Made by a program: the position numbers and the translations under genes. This document shows positions 9,946-18,093 of a stretch of 64,000 nt of DNA, piece after piece; position 1 is the first letter of the stretch, and every line of letters starts with the position of its first letter. The notes beneath the pieces were generated by a model. That model was not told where the DNA came from, did not search any database, and saw nothing but the letters and a program-made list of their open reading frames with translations. The stretch is taken from NCBI GenBank assembly GCA_947303185.1, contig CAMYXF010000004.1, forward strand, positions 62,001 to 126,000, read 5' to 3'. Source of the stretch: an uncultured Clostridia bacterium (GTDB taxonomy: Bacteria; Bacillota; Clostridia; Saccharofermentanales; Saccharofermentanaceae).

Positions 9946-9975
9946 CGGAAACTGTTTTTACAAATTTAGTTTCCG
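9946..9975. promoter_or_regulatory. Candidate operator 2 of the TetR regulator
   Basis: CGGAAACT (9946-9953) pairs with AGTTTCCG (9968-9975) around a 14-base centre. It lies 22 bases upstream of the predicted -35 box of galK, and its half-sites match operator 1. The arrangement fits a regulator that controls both divergent operons. Confidence 0.55.
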
Positions 9976-9996
9976 AGTATTGTGTAAATTGCGCAT

Positions 9997-10025
9997 GTGA
10001 CTGTTTTGAGATAACAATCTATAAT
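9997..10025 (+). promoter_or_regulatory. Probable promoter of galK-galT
   Basis: GTGACT (9997-10002) and a perfect TATAAT (10020-10025) are separated by 17 bases, with the galK ATG at 10058. AGGAGG at 10046-10051 is the galK ribosome binding site. Confidence 0.6.
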
Positions 10026-10057
10026 CATGCTATAAAGGTCCCCCTAGGAGGCTTACT

Positions 10058-11308
10058 ATGCTTGATCTATCAGTTATTAAATATATAGACATTTACTGTA
10101 CGGATGAATCTGCCGCTCTTCAGAAGGACAGATACGAGAAAGCCATAGCAGAATTCACAAAAGCATTTGAAGGTATAGAACCCGAAGCAATATTCTCTGC
10201 TCCCGGCAGAACAGAAGTCGGCGGCAACCACACAGACCACCAGCACGGAGAAGTCCTCGCCGCATCGATCAACAAGGATGCGATCGCAATCGTAGCCAAG
10301 AGATCAGATGACAAGGTTAATGTACTCGCTGAAGGCTTTGGCATGACCAACATCTCTATATCCGATCTCGAACTCCGCGAAGATGAAAAAGGATCTACCC
10401 CTGCCCTTATCCGCGGCGTCCTCGCTGGTCTTAAAAATGTTGGATATACACTCGGCGGTTTTGATGCTTACATAACAAGTGACGTTCTTATCGGTGCAGG
10501 CCTTTCTTCATCTGCAGCTTTCGAGACACTTATCGGAACCATAGTATCAGGACTTTATAATGACATGAATATCGATCCTGTCGAGATTGCAAAGATCGGA
10601 CAGTTCGCCGAGAACAAATACTTCGGCAAACCCTGCGGTCTTATGGACCAGATGGCATGTTCAGTCGGAAGCCTTGTACACATCGACTTTGAAGATCCGT
10701 CCGCACCTGTAGTGGAGAAAGTTGAATTCGATTTTACAAAGGCAGGTTACGTACTCTGCATTACCGATACAAAGGGCTCACACGCTGACTTAACTGATGA
10801 ATATGCAGCGGTTCCTTCCGAGATGAAGAAGATCGCATCCCTTCTTGGTCAGAATGTACTCCGCCCTGTAGATTTCGAAGACATAATGGACAACATCGAA
10901 ATGTTAAGAGAAAAAGCCGGAGACAGAGCAGTATTAAGGGCAATCCATTTCGTTAACGAATCCCTTCGCGCTCACGACGAAGCAGAGGCACTGCAGGATG
11001 GTGATCTGAATGAATTCCTAAGACTCGTTAAGCAGTCAGGAGATTCGTCATTTAAGTATCTTCAGAATGTTTATACGAACAGGGACGTTACCGTGCAGAA
11101 CGTTTCACTTGCGCTCGCAGTAAGTGACACGATATTAAATCCCGACGAAGTATCAAGAGTACACGGCGGAGGCTTTGCAGGAACAATACAGGCATTTGTT
11201 AAAAAGCAGAACGCAAACCGCTATCAGAAATACATGGATAAGGTTTTCGGCAAAGGAAGCTGTGAGATCTTATCGATCCGCAAATATGGCGGCATCAGAG
11301 TACTGTAA
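10058..11308 (+). CDS. galK: Galactokinase
   Basis: This 416-residue GHMP-family kinase phosphorylates galactose at C1, the first committed Leloir step. PGRTEVGGNHTDHQHG (residues 49-64) is the galactokinase sugar-binding signature. GAGLSSSAAFE (146-156) is the ATP phosphate-binding motif, and HGGGFAGTIQAF near 370 is the third GHMP motif. AGGAGG is placed 6 bases before the ATG, and a good promoter lies upstream. It overlaps or nearly abuts galT and is divergent from the glycosidase operon that supplies galactose. No galE (epimerase) is visible in the window, so that step must be encoded elsewhere. Confidence 0.96.
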   Translation: MLDLSVIKYIDIYCTDESAALQKDRYEKAIAEFTKAFEGIEPEAIFSAPGRTEVGGNHTDHQHGEVLAASINKDAIAIVAKRSDDKVNVLAEGFGMTNISISDLELREDEKGSTPALIRGVLAGLKNVGYTLGGFDAYITSDVLIGAGLSSSAAFETLIGTIVSGLYNDMNIDPVEIAKIGQFAENKYFGKPCGLMDQMACSVGSLVHIDFEDPSAPVVEKVEFDFTKAGYVLCITDTKGSHADLTDEYAAVPSEMKKIASLLGQNVLRPVDFEDIMDNIEMLREKAGDRAVLRAIHFVNESLRAHDEAEALQDGDLNEFLRLVKQSGDSSFKYLQNVYTNRDVTVQNVSLALAVSDTILNPDEVSRVHGGGFAGTIQAFVKKQNANRYQKYMDKVFGKGSCEILSIRKYGGIRVL

Positions 11309-11319
11309 TGGAGGAGTCC

Positions 11320-12804
11320 ATGATCAACACTTACATAACTGAACTTGTTAATTACGGAATAAAGAACGGTCTTATCGATGAACTTGACCGCGTATATTCA
11401 GTTAACAGACTCGTCGAACTGATGGGTCTTGATGAGTATTCCGAGCCTGAATCCGTACCGGCAAAAAGAGCACTTAATCTTATCTTAGAAGACATGATGA
11501 ACTGGGCATTTGAGCACGGCGTAATGGAGAGCGATACGATCGCGCAGAAAGATCTTTTCGATACAAAGCTCATGGGCGCGATAACACCTCCGCCTTCAGT
11601 CGTGATAAGCAAGTTTAATACACTCTTTTCCAAGTCCTCCAAAGATGCGACAGACTGGTACTATGAGTTCTCCAAAGCTACGAATTACATACGTACAGAC
11701 CGCATCGCAAAAGACGTTAAGTGGGTCGCTCCGACTGAATTCGGAGACATCGACATCACTATAAACTTAAGCAAACCCGAAAAGGATCCGAGAGACATCG
11801 CAGCAGCAGGAAAAGCAAAGAGCACGTCTTACCCGAAGTGCCTCCTCTGCCCCGAGAATGAAGGTTATGCCGGAACGCTCACGCACCCTGCAAGACAGAA
11901 CCACAGGATCATCCCGATCACATTGGATGGTGACGAATACTTCCTTCAGTACTCGCCTTACGTTTACTACAACGAGCACTGCATCATCCTCAACAAGAAA
12001 CATATCCCGATGGTGATCAACCGCTCAACCTTCAAAAAGCTCTTAAGCTTCGTTGCGCAGTTCCCTCACTACACGGCAGGCTCCAATGCAGACATCCCGA
12101 TCGTCGGTGGCTCCATCTTAAGCCACGATCATTTCCAGGGCGGAAACTATGTATTCCCCATGGCAAGAGCCACATACAAACACACTTTCTCTATCCCTGA
12201 ATATGAAGATCTTACTGCCGGCATCGTCAATTGGCCGATGTCGGTAATAAGACTTCAGGGCAGCGACATTGAGCGTCTTACAGACTGTGCTGACATGATA
12301 CTTACCAAGTGGAAATCTTACACCGATGAATATGCATTTATCTTCGCTGAAACTGACGGTGTTCCCCACAATGCGATCACTCCTATTGCAAGGAAAAATA
12401 AGGACGGTCTTTTCGAGCTTGATCTCGTTCTCAGAAATAACATCACGACCGACGAACATCCGATGGGAGTATACCATCCGCACGCAGAATACCATCACAT
12501 CAAGAAGGAGAATATCGGTCTCATCGAAGTAATGGGCCTGGCTGTTCTTCCCGCAAGACTTAAGAAAGAAATGTCTTTGATCGAAGATGCGATTATCAGC
12601 GGAAAAGATATCCGTTCTATTGAAGAGATATCCAAACACGCAGACTGGATCGGTGAATGGAAAGATAACTACGATCTTACTTCAGCTGAAAAGATCAACG
12701 AAGCATTAAAGATCGAGATCGGTAAGACATTCTCAAAGGTCCTGGAATGCGCAGGCGTTTACAAGAACGAAGAAGACTTCATGAGGTTTATCTCCGTTCT
12801 CTGA
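11320..12804 (+). CDS. galT: Galactose-1-phosphate uridylyltransferase, class II (Bacillota type)
   Basis: This protein of about 494 residues exchanges UMP between UDP-glucose and galactose-1-phosphate. The length and sequence are of the Gram-positive GalT2 class, not the 350-residue E. coli type. CLLCPENEGYAG (possible metal-binding cysteines), SHDHFQGG and YHPHAEYHHI are visible landmarks. I chose the ATG at 11320 because GGAGGAG (11310-11316) lies just before it. An ATG at 11308 overlaps the galK stop and has no ribosome binding site of its own. The gene is translationally coupled to galK. Its 3' end faces a response regulator gene with only 10 bases between the stops, and I see no terminator there. 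Confidence 0.95.
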   Translation: MINTYITELVNYGIKNGLIDELDRVYSVNRLVELMGLDEYSEPESVPAKRALNLILEDMMNWAFEHGVMESDTIAQKDLFDTKLMGAITPPPSVVISKFNTLFSKSSKDATDWYYEFSKATNYIRTDRIAKDVKWVAPTEFGDIDITINLSKPEKDPRDIAAAGKAKSTSYPKCLLCPENEGYAGTLTHPARQNHRIIPITLDGDEYFLQYSPYVYYNEHCIILNKKHIPMVINRSTFKKLLSFVAQFPHYTAGSNADIPIVGGSILSHDHFQGGNYVFPMARATYKHTFSIPEYEDLTAGIVNWPMSVIRLQGSDIERLTDCADMILTKWKSYTDEYAFIFAETDGVPHNAITPIARKNKDGLFELDLVLRNNITTDEHPMGVYHPHAEYHHIKKENIGLIEVMGLAVLPARLKKEMSLIEDAIISGKDIRSIEEISKHADWIGEWKDNYDLTSAEKINEALKIEIGKTFSKVLECAGVYKNEEDFMRFISVL

Positions 12805-12814
12805 CACGGATTAC

Positions 12815-13492
12815 TTACTGCTGCCCGCTCTTCCAGACGTATCCTGTCTTGATAACGGTCTCCAGATGATAGCCGGCTTTACCGAGGGCTTTTCTGAGTT
12901 TCTTTATGTGTGAATCCACAGTCCGGTCATAGCCTTCGAAATCAGAGTTCCAGGCCATATCAAGGATCTGGTCACGAGTAAGGACGATGTCCTTGTGATC
13001 GATAAACATAAGAAGCAGATCATATTCCTTGGGCGCGAGATTAATGTTCTTTCCGTTTACGCTTACAAGATGCCTTGAAGGATCGATCGTGATCTCATCT
13101 ATTACAAAGCATCCGTTCTTTGCAAGAAGGCCGTGATATCTGCTGATAAGAGCATTAACCTTCATGAGCAGCACCTTAGTCGAAAAGGGTTTTGTGACAT
13201 ACTCATCAGCACCGATCTCATAACCTGAGATGATATCGCACTCATCACCTAAAGCCGTAAGGAAGATGATCGGAACGTCGTACTTGGATCTGATATGACG
13301 GCACACTTCCTTGCCGTCCTTGCCGGGCATCATGATGTCTAAGATGACAACGTCATACTTCTGCTTATCCGCCAACGAACATGCATCGATTCCGTTATCT
13401 GTCGCGTCTATCTCAAATCCGTTTTTACGGAAAAAGACTTCAACAACTTCTCTTAATGTAATCTCATCTTCTGCAAGCAAAATCCGGTACAT
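12815..13492 (-). CDS. OmpR/PhoB-family response regulator
   Basis: The protein has 225 residues. The receiver domain (about 1-120) has the acidic pocket LAEDE, the phospho-accepting Asp52 in ILDIMMPG, and Lys in VTKPFS. The C-terminal winged helix (about 130-222) contains the DRTVDSHIKKLRKALG recognition segment. AAGGAT lies upstream of the ATG. It is the third gene after two sensor kinase genes, separated from the nearer by 23 bases, and presumably receives phosphate from that kinase. The targets are not evident; a DNA-binding site comparison would be needed. Confidence 0.93.
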   Translation of the reverse strand: MYRILLAEDEITLREVVEVFFRKNGFEIDATDNGIDACSLADKQKYDVVILDIMMPGKDGKEVCRHIRSKYDVPIIFLTALGDECDIISGYEIGADEYVTKPFSTKVLLMKVNALISRYHGLLAKNGCFVIDEITIDPSRHLVSVNGKNINLAPKEYDLLLMFIDHKDIVLTRDQILDMAWNSDFEGYDRTVDSHIKKLRKALGKAGYHLETVIKTGYVWKSGQQ

Positions 13493-13515
13493 TCTTTACA
13501 TCCTTATCCGTTTTT

Positions 13516-14805
13516 TCAGGCCGTCTCATAAGCCGGCATCGAGAACTTGAATTCCGTTCCCTTGTCATTGCTCGTGCAGCTGTAATCGGCCTTATGGACA
13601 TCAAGGATACTCTTTACGACTGAGAGTCCTACGCCGCTGCTGCTCATTCTGTCTGTCCTTGCCTTATCTGTCGTATAGAAAACATCCCAGACCTTGTCCA
13701 GTTCCTTCTTATCTATCTTAGCACCATCATTAGTGATGCTGAAATCAATTTTACGGCCGTTCCGTTCGAGCCTGATCATTATGACCTGATCACAGTATTT
13801 AATCGCGTTCGACATAAAGTTACCGATTACCATTTTCATCATTTCAGGATCGGCAAATACCGTATAAGGATTTTCATCGCGATTAAATGTAACCGTGATA
13901 TTCCTCTCGCGGATCAGCTCGCTGCTCCCGGCGATGATCTCATCAGTCATTTTCTTCAGGTCAACGGCTTCGCGGTTGAGCTTGTTGCCGCCTTCTTTAA
14001 TTTTCGAGACATCAAGAAGTTTATCCACCATGTCAGACATGTGATCAACTTCGTCTACGACTCTTTTCGAATAATCTTTTCGGCGGTCTTCATCGAAATA
14101 ATCCCAGTTCTCTACCGTTGCTTTTGTAACGGCAAGAGGGGTCTTTAGCTCATGCGCAATGCCTCTTGTAAGCTTCTGGTTCCTGACCTCATAGTTCACC
14201 TGATTTTTGTAGAGCATCACAAACGATACAACGACTGCAGCCTCTAATAAAACGAATCCCGCAATCATGAATAAATATGTCATGGCGTTATCACTTATCA
14301 CGCTCTTAAACGGTCTTCCTACAATGCAATAACTGACATGGAATCTGCCATCGCCGGCGTCACAAATCAGAGATGATGATGATTTGAATATGCCTTTTTC
14401 TACCTGGGCACCCATGGGACAGGTATAAGTCCGTTCTGCTTCTTCACTCAACAAACGCGCTTCGTTATTAAGCTTTTCTTCATAAGTATTGCCGGCATAA
14501 CTGAAATATTCTCCGGAATCAAAGAAAACGTTGCCGTTATTAACAACTGTTATCGAAGAGTAAAAACCTGTATAGCTCACGTTTCCGCGCTCAATATAGT
14601 ACTCCCAGGATTTAATCACTTTTTGCTCAAGGTAATGGTCGGCGTTGTCATCATGATCGTCGATGTTGGCTGTTACAAATGGCATATAAAATATGTTGTT
14701 ATACTCTTTTATCTTATTTCCCGTATATATGAAAAACGCTATAGCAAAAGCCATCAGCACCACCATGCCGAATATCGTTCCGTATCTTATATATTGCTTC
14801 TTCAT
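13516..14805 (-). CDS. Membrane sensor histidine kinase (intact)
   Basis: This 429-residue kinase has membrane helices at about 11-28 and 178-198 bounding an extracellular sensor of about 150 residues that contains cysteines (TYTCPMG, SLICDAG). The dimerisation/phospho-acceptor helix reads GIAHELKTPL with His218. An N-box (NFMSNAIKYC) and a glycine box (SSGVGLSVVKS) complete a HATPase domain. Its ATG immediately follows the stop of the upstream paralogous kinase, whose last codons supply GAGG as ribosome binding site. It should phosphorylate the response regulator encoded next. The signal is unknown. Confidence 0.92.
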   Translation of the reverse strand: MKKQYIRYGTIFGMVVLMAFAIAFFIYTGNKIKEYNNIFYMPFVTANIDDHDDNADHYLEQKVIKSWEYYIERGNVSYTGFYSSITVVNNGNVFFDSGEYFSYAGNTYEEKLNNEARLLSEEAERTYTCPMGAQVEKGIFKSSSSLICDAGDGRFHVSYCIVGRPFKSVISDNAMTYLFMIAGFVLLEAAVVVSFVMLYKNQVNYEVRNQKLTRGIAHELKTPLAVTKATVENWDYFDEDRRKDYSKRVVDEVDHMSDMVDKLLDVSKIKEGGNKLNREAVDLKKMTDEIIAGSSELIRERNITVTFNRDENPYTVFADPEMMKMVIGNFMSNAIKYCDQVIMIRLERNGRKIDFSITNDGAKIDKKELDKVWDVFYTTDKARTDRMSSSGVGLSVVKSILDVHKADYSCTSNDKGTEFKFSMPAYETA

Positions 14806-16449
14806 TTATGCTTCCTCATATTCATCCATCATAAACCAGAAATTCGTACCCTTTGCGCCGCTGTAACATCCGTACTTAGCATTATGTGCATCAAGTATGC
14901 TCTTAACAACGGAAAGACCTACTCCGCTGTTTTCATCCGTTTCTGATTTGCCTTTACCGGAGTTATAAAGAGCATCCCACACTTTATCCAGATCTTCTTT
15001 ATCGATTCTCGTACCGTCATTCGTAATGCTGAACTCTACTGAATTTCTATACTTTTTGAGTCTGATCTTGATAGAGTGCTCGCAATACTTGATGGCATTT
15101 GTCATGAAGTTATTTAGCACGATGTACATCATCTCAAGATCTGCATATACAGGGAAAGCATCAACTGATTCATCGCATTCGACAGTAAAATCGATATTCT
15201 TCTCCAAGATCATCTCCATGTTTCTTTTCTTCAGATTATTCGTAAGAAGAAGGAGATCGACGTCTTCCCTGTTAAGCTTAACGCTGCCGTCATGCAATTT
15301 TGAAAGTTCAAGAAGCCTCGTTACCATGGACGACATATGGTCAACTTCAGAAATGATCTTTTCCGAATATTCAGAGCGCTTGTCTTCGTCAGCGTTTTCC
15401 CAGTTATCCAGATACTTTTTGGTAACAGAGAGAGGTCCCTTAAGATCGTATGCAATGCCCTTGGTAAGCTTTTCGCTTCTTAATTCAAATCTCTTCTGAT
15501 TGAGGTAGAGTTTTCGAACCGCATAGATAATTACTGCTTCAACGATAACAAGTGCCAGCACTGACAGGATATAGACACCTAAGTGGTCTCTTATAACCAT
15601 CTTAAAAGGATTCATTACCAGATAATATGTAACGATATAATTTCCCTTGTCGAAAACATAGATTGCCGAAACAGTTGAAGTAAATAAACCTGCCTTAATA
15701 TTTGTACCTGCAGGCATCTCGCCGTTCAGGTACTTAGCAACATACACATCGTTCAACTTATGCGCCTTATTGTTTATGCGGCCGCTGCCGCCCAGGGAAT
15801 AATATTCAATCTCATTGAGCTCGACGATCCACTCTTCATAGGGAACGCTTATTTCTTCGTTGAACAATTCAGGTTCAGAGATTTTTACTGTCCTTGTATT
15901 GTTATCAGCGGTGAAAGTAAGAGTACCTCCGGAAATGAATGTATCATCGCATCTTGCACCTGCTACCACGATATCATTTCCGTATGGACTACGGAGATCT
16001 GACTTTTCGTCCTGAGAAAGCACCAGAGGCTCATCGAAAAACATGTATCTGACATCACCGGGAGCCACCTGGGTCTCCTTCGCTTCATACCTGTCTTCGC
16101 TATCCTCAACAACTTCATATTCGAACTCGCCATAATAGCGGAACTCCAGAAAATTCCCTGATTCAAACATTGTTCTGCCATCAGTGGTATCAACAACGGA
16201 AGAATAGAACCCAATATCCTCACCATAGCTAGACAGAATATCCCATGTTCCGATCACCCGTCTCATCGTATCTCCACGGTCCTGACCGGTTGTATTTGCC
16301 AGCATAAATTCAGGGAAAATAAAGCTGTTTCTAAAAGAGGAATTTAATTCATCGACCTTTTTCTTTGTATAAAACGAAATCAATACCGAGAAGATAAGCA
16401 GTGCCAAAACACAGTACACTAACCCGAATCTCAAATAATTCTTTTTCAT
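14806..16449 (-). CDS. Paralogous sensor kinase lacking the phospho-accepting histidine
   Basis: This protein of about 547 residues is a paralogue of the kinase downstream, with the same layout but a sensor of about 260 residues between helices at about 9-27 and 293-312. The phospho-acceptor motif reads GIAYDLKGPL, so His is replaced by Tyr334 (codon TAC), and the usual Thr-Pro is Gly-Pro. The ATP-binding domain looks intact (NFMTNAIKYC, NSGVGLSVVKS). It may bind ATP and phosphorylate its partner in a heterodimer, or act as a regulatory pseudokinase. I chose the ATG at 16449, preceded by AAAGGAA; a longer reading to 16530 has no ribosome site. Confidence 0.85.
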   Translation of the reverse strand: MKKNYLRFGLVYCVLALLIFSVLISFYTKKKVDELNSSFRNSFIFPEFMLANTTGQDRGDTMRRVIGTWDILSSYGEDIGFYSSVVDTTDGRTMFESGNFLEFRYYGEFEYEVVEDSEDRYEAKETQVAPGDVRYMFFDEPLVLSQDEKSDLRSPYGNDIVVAGARCDDTFISGGTLTFTADNNTRTVKISEPELFNEEISVPYEEWIVELNEIEYYSLGGSGRINNKAHKLNDVYVAKYLNGEMPAGTNIKAGLFTSTVSAIYVFDKGNYIVTYYLVMNPFKMVIRDHLGVYILSVLALVIVEAVIIYAVRKLYLNQKRFELRSEKLTKGIAYDLKGPLSVTKKYLDNWENADEDKRSEYSEKIISEVDHMSSMVTRLLELSKLHDGSVKLNREDVDLLLLTNNLKKRNMEMILEKNIDFTVECDESVDAFPVYADLEMMYIVLNNFMTNAIKYCEHSIKIRLKKYRNSVEFSITNDGTRIDKEDLDKVWDALYNSGKGKSETDENSGVGLSVVKSILDAHNAKYGCYSGAKGTNFWFMMDEYEEA

Positions 16450-16635
16450 CTTTTCTGTTCCTTTCCACGACATCCGTCTTCGTTCATCGTGAGTATAGAA
16501 AAAAGATGTGACCTCTTTATGACCATACAAAACAAATCTGAACTTATTGAAATCCCGGGCGCGGTATTGACTGTTATTCCAATGTAAACCGATAGTGATA
16601 AAATGATTATATCAAAAAACCAGGAGGTGCCTTTT

Positions 16636-16809
16636 ATGGAATTGGATGTAAACAAGGCTGTAGGCGCTGCCCAGGATGCTTTGGGCAAGGTTGCTGCAGA
16701 CGAGAACGCTAAAAAGGTAGCTAATCAGGCTATTGAGACAGTCGAGAAGAAAGTAAACGTAGACCTTCCCGACGTTGATACTCTCAATAACACATTCGGC
16801 AAGAAGTAA
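16636..16809 (+). CDS. Small Lys/Val/Asp-rich protein, 57 residues, unknown
   Basis: The reading frame is unrecognised but looks real. A perfect AGGAGG (16622-16627) lies 8 bases before the ATG, and a hairpin terminator follows. The sequence is an alanine/valine/lysine-rich amphipathic helix in the first 40 residues, followed by a short acidic Asp/Pro segment. There is no signal peptide, cysteine or membrane helix. It diverges from the tandem kinase operon. It could be a small DNA- or membrane-associated protein, but nothing visible tells. Confidence 0.6.
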   Translation: MELDVNKAVGAAQDALGKVAADENAKKVANQAIETVEKKVNVDLPDVDTLNNTFGKK

Positions 16810-16836
16810 TTCTTAATCCAAAAGAAAAACAAATAA

Positions 16837-16867
16837 GGGGCTGTCTCAAAACATGTGAGATGGCCCC
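16837..16867 (+). terminator. Stem-loop after the 57-residue protein gene
   Basis: GGGGC (16837-16841) and TCTCA (16844-16848) pair with TGAGA (16856-16860) and GCCCC (16863-16867). No long T run follows, so it is a weak intrinsic terminator or processing hairpin. Confidence 0.5.
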
Positions 16868-16915
16868 TGAATAATTGAAAGCTATACAGAAAAAGTCAGC
16901 AAAAAGTCTGCAGCT

Positions 16916-16998
16916 GCGTGATTTTTAGTGTGATTTTTCGAAACCGGAGAAAAAAAAATCACGCTAAACGTCACAGTACACTATGACAATTACTGTGA
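16916..16998. repeat. Inverted-repeat cluster between convergent genes
   Basis: GCGTGATTTTT (16916-16926) is the exact reverse complement of AAAAATCACGC (16954-16964). TCACAGTA (16971-16978) pairs with TACTGTGA (16991-16998). The TGATTTTT word also recurs near 16931 and 16995. The cluster sits between the stops at 16809 and 17021, so it may serve as a two-way terminator, but it also resembles the dyad-rich spacers at 38.5 and 63.6 kb. Confidence 0.6.
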
Positions 16999-17020
16999 TT
17001 TTTTGCAGTAGGCGTATCAG

Positions 17021-18010
17021 TTACTCCGAAAAATGCCAGACATCAGGATCATTCCAATCCCGCGGCATCTCATTCAGGGAAACGCCATTCAAATATTCAT
17101 CCAGGTGATACCACTTGGCAGTCTGTGAATCGTACATCAGCCATCCGTAATCTTCATACCAGTAGAGCCACTGGGCTGGCCTTAGGTACGTATTGTAGTA
17201 GAAGTATGTGTTCGTCTCCTCATCGTAGTAACAGCTCACATATTCCTTGTAAGGACAGTTCCTTCCAAGTGCAGGAACATAAATGGAATCCTGATTGTGG
17301 TATCTTCCCTGCGTAGGCTTATCCATGTGCCATAACTTGTCTGTATCGTAATAGGATGGGAGCTCTTCCCACTTATCCTTCTCGGTCTCAATAAACCAGG
17401 CGTTTTTACTGTAATCGTATTCCATCCAGCCGTAATCGCCGTAATCGGAAGAGATTCCCTCATACCAGTACTGCCAGACGGGCGTGTTCAAGGTGTTATT
17501 GAGCCAGAAATAGCAATCTGTCACCTTATCATAATAGTTATCGCTACCGGCATCATATACGCATTCGCGGCCGATCTCAGGAACATAGATCCGGTCGTGA
17601 ATGATTCCGTAACCGGGAGAATATTTCTTGAAACTCTGTGTCGATCTGCGCGAAGTTTCCGCAGTGGTTGCGGCAGTATTTGAAGAAGTGTTTGCCGCGC
17701 CGGAAGTGCCGGTACTGCTTACAGTTTCATAGATGACCGGATTTGAATTAGAATGCCTGTTCAGCTCTTCATTGATATCTACTTTCCAGAGGATAATACC
17801 GAATACAACGGCAACTCCGATAAACCAAAAGAGACCCTGTATGTGAGACGGGAAAATGCTGTGACTGTCATGATACAGACTGTCATTATGGTGAGAATGA
17901 CCGCCGCCACCGCCACTGGAAAATCCGCCGGAAGAACCGGAATGGGAACCACCGGAGCTTGAACCGGAACTCGAACTTGAATGTGAACTAGAACTATGAC
18001 CTGAAGGCAT
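17021..18010 (-). CDS. Membrane protein with Ser/Gly/His-rich N-terminus and a duplicated Trp/Tyr-rich domain
   Basis: The 329-residue protein is not recognised. Residues 1-50 are almost only Ser, Gly and His. One membrane helix follows at about 59-78, then a Thr/Ser-rich linker (about 95-128). The rest contains two copies of a Trp/Tyr-rich unit of about 80 residues. The first has IYVPEIGRECVYD, then WQYWYEG, DYGWMEYD and WFIE. The second has IYVPALGRNCPYK, then WLYWYED, YGWLMYD and WYHLDE. Each unit has paired cysteines. The aromatic repeats suggest a surface or ligand-binding module. The low-complexity N-terminus recalls the zinc-ribbon membrane proteins at 53-56 kb, though no zinc ribbon is present here. 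Confidence 0.65.
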   Translation of the reverse strand: MPSGHSSSSHSSSSSGSSSGGSHSGSSGGFSSGGGGGHSHHNDSLYHDSHSIFPSHIQGLFWFIGVAVVFGIILWKVDINEELNRHSNSNPVIYETVSSTGTSGAANTSSNTAATTAETSRRSTQSFKKYSPGYGIIHDRIYVPEIGRECVYDAGSDNYYDKVTDCYFWLNNTLNTPVWQYWYEGISSDYGDYGWMEYDYSKNAWFIETEKDKWEELPSYYDTDKLWHMDKPTQGRYHNQDSIYVPALGRNCPYKEYVSCYYDEETNTYFYYNTYLRPAQWLYWYEDYGWLMYDSQTAKWYHLDEYLNGVSLNEMPRDWNDPDVWHFSE

Positions 18011-18093
18011 GTAGCATCCCCACCATTAAACCAAAGCTGCCGCCAATCACCCTACATGTATCATCATACACTATCGGGAACTGACAATACAGA

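Noticed and set aside
12118..12639. 173-codon minus-strand frame opposite galT
   Set aside because: galT is certain on the plus strand, and the frame has no ribosome site or recognisable domain.
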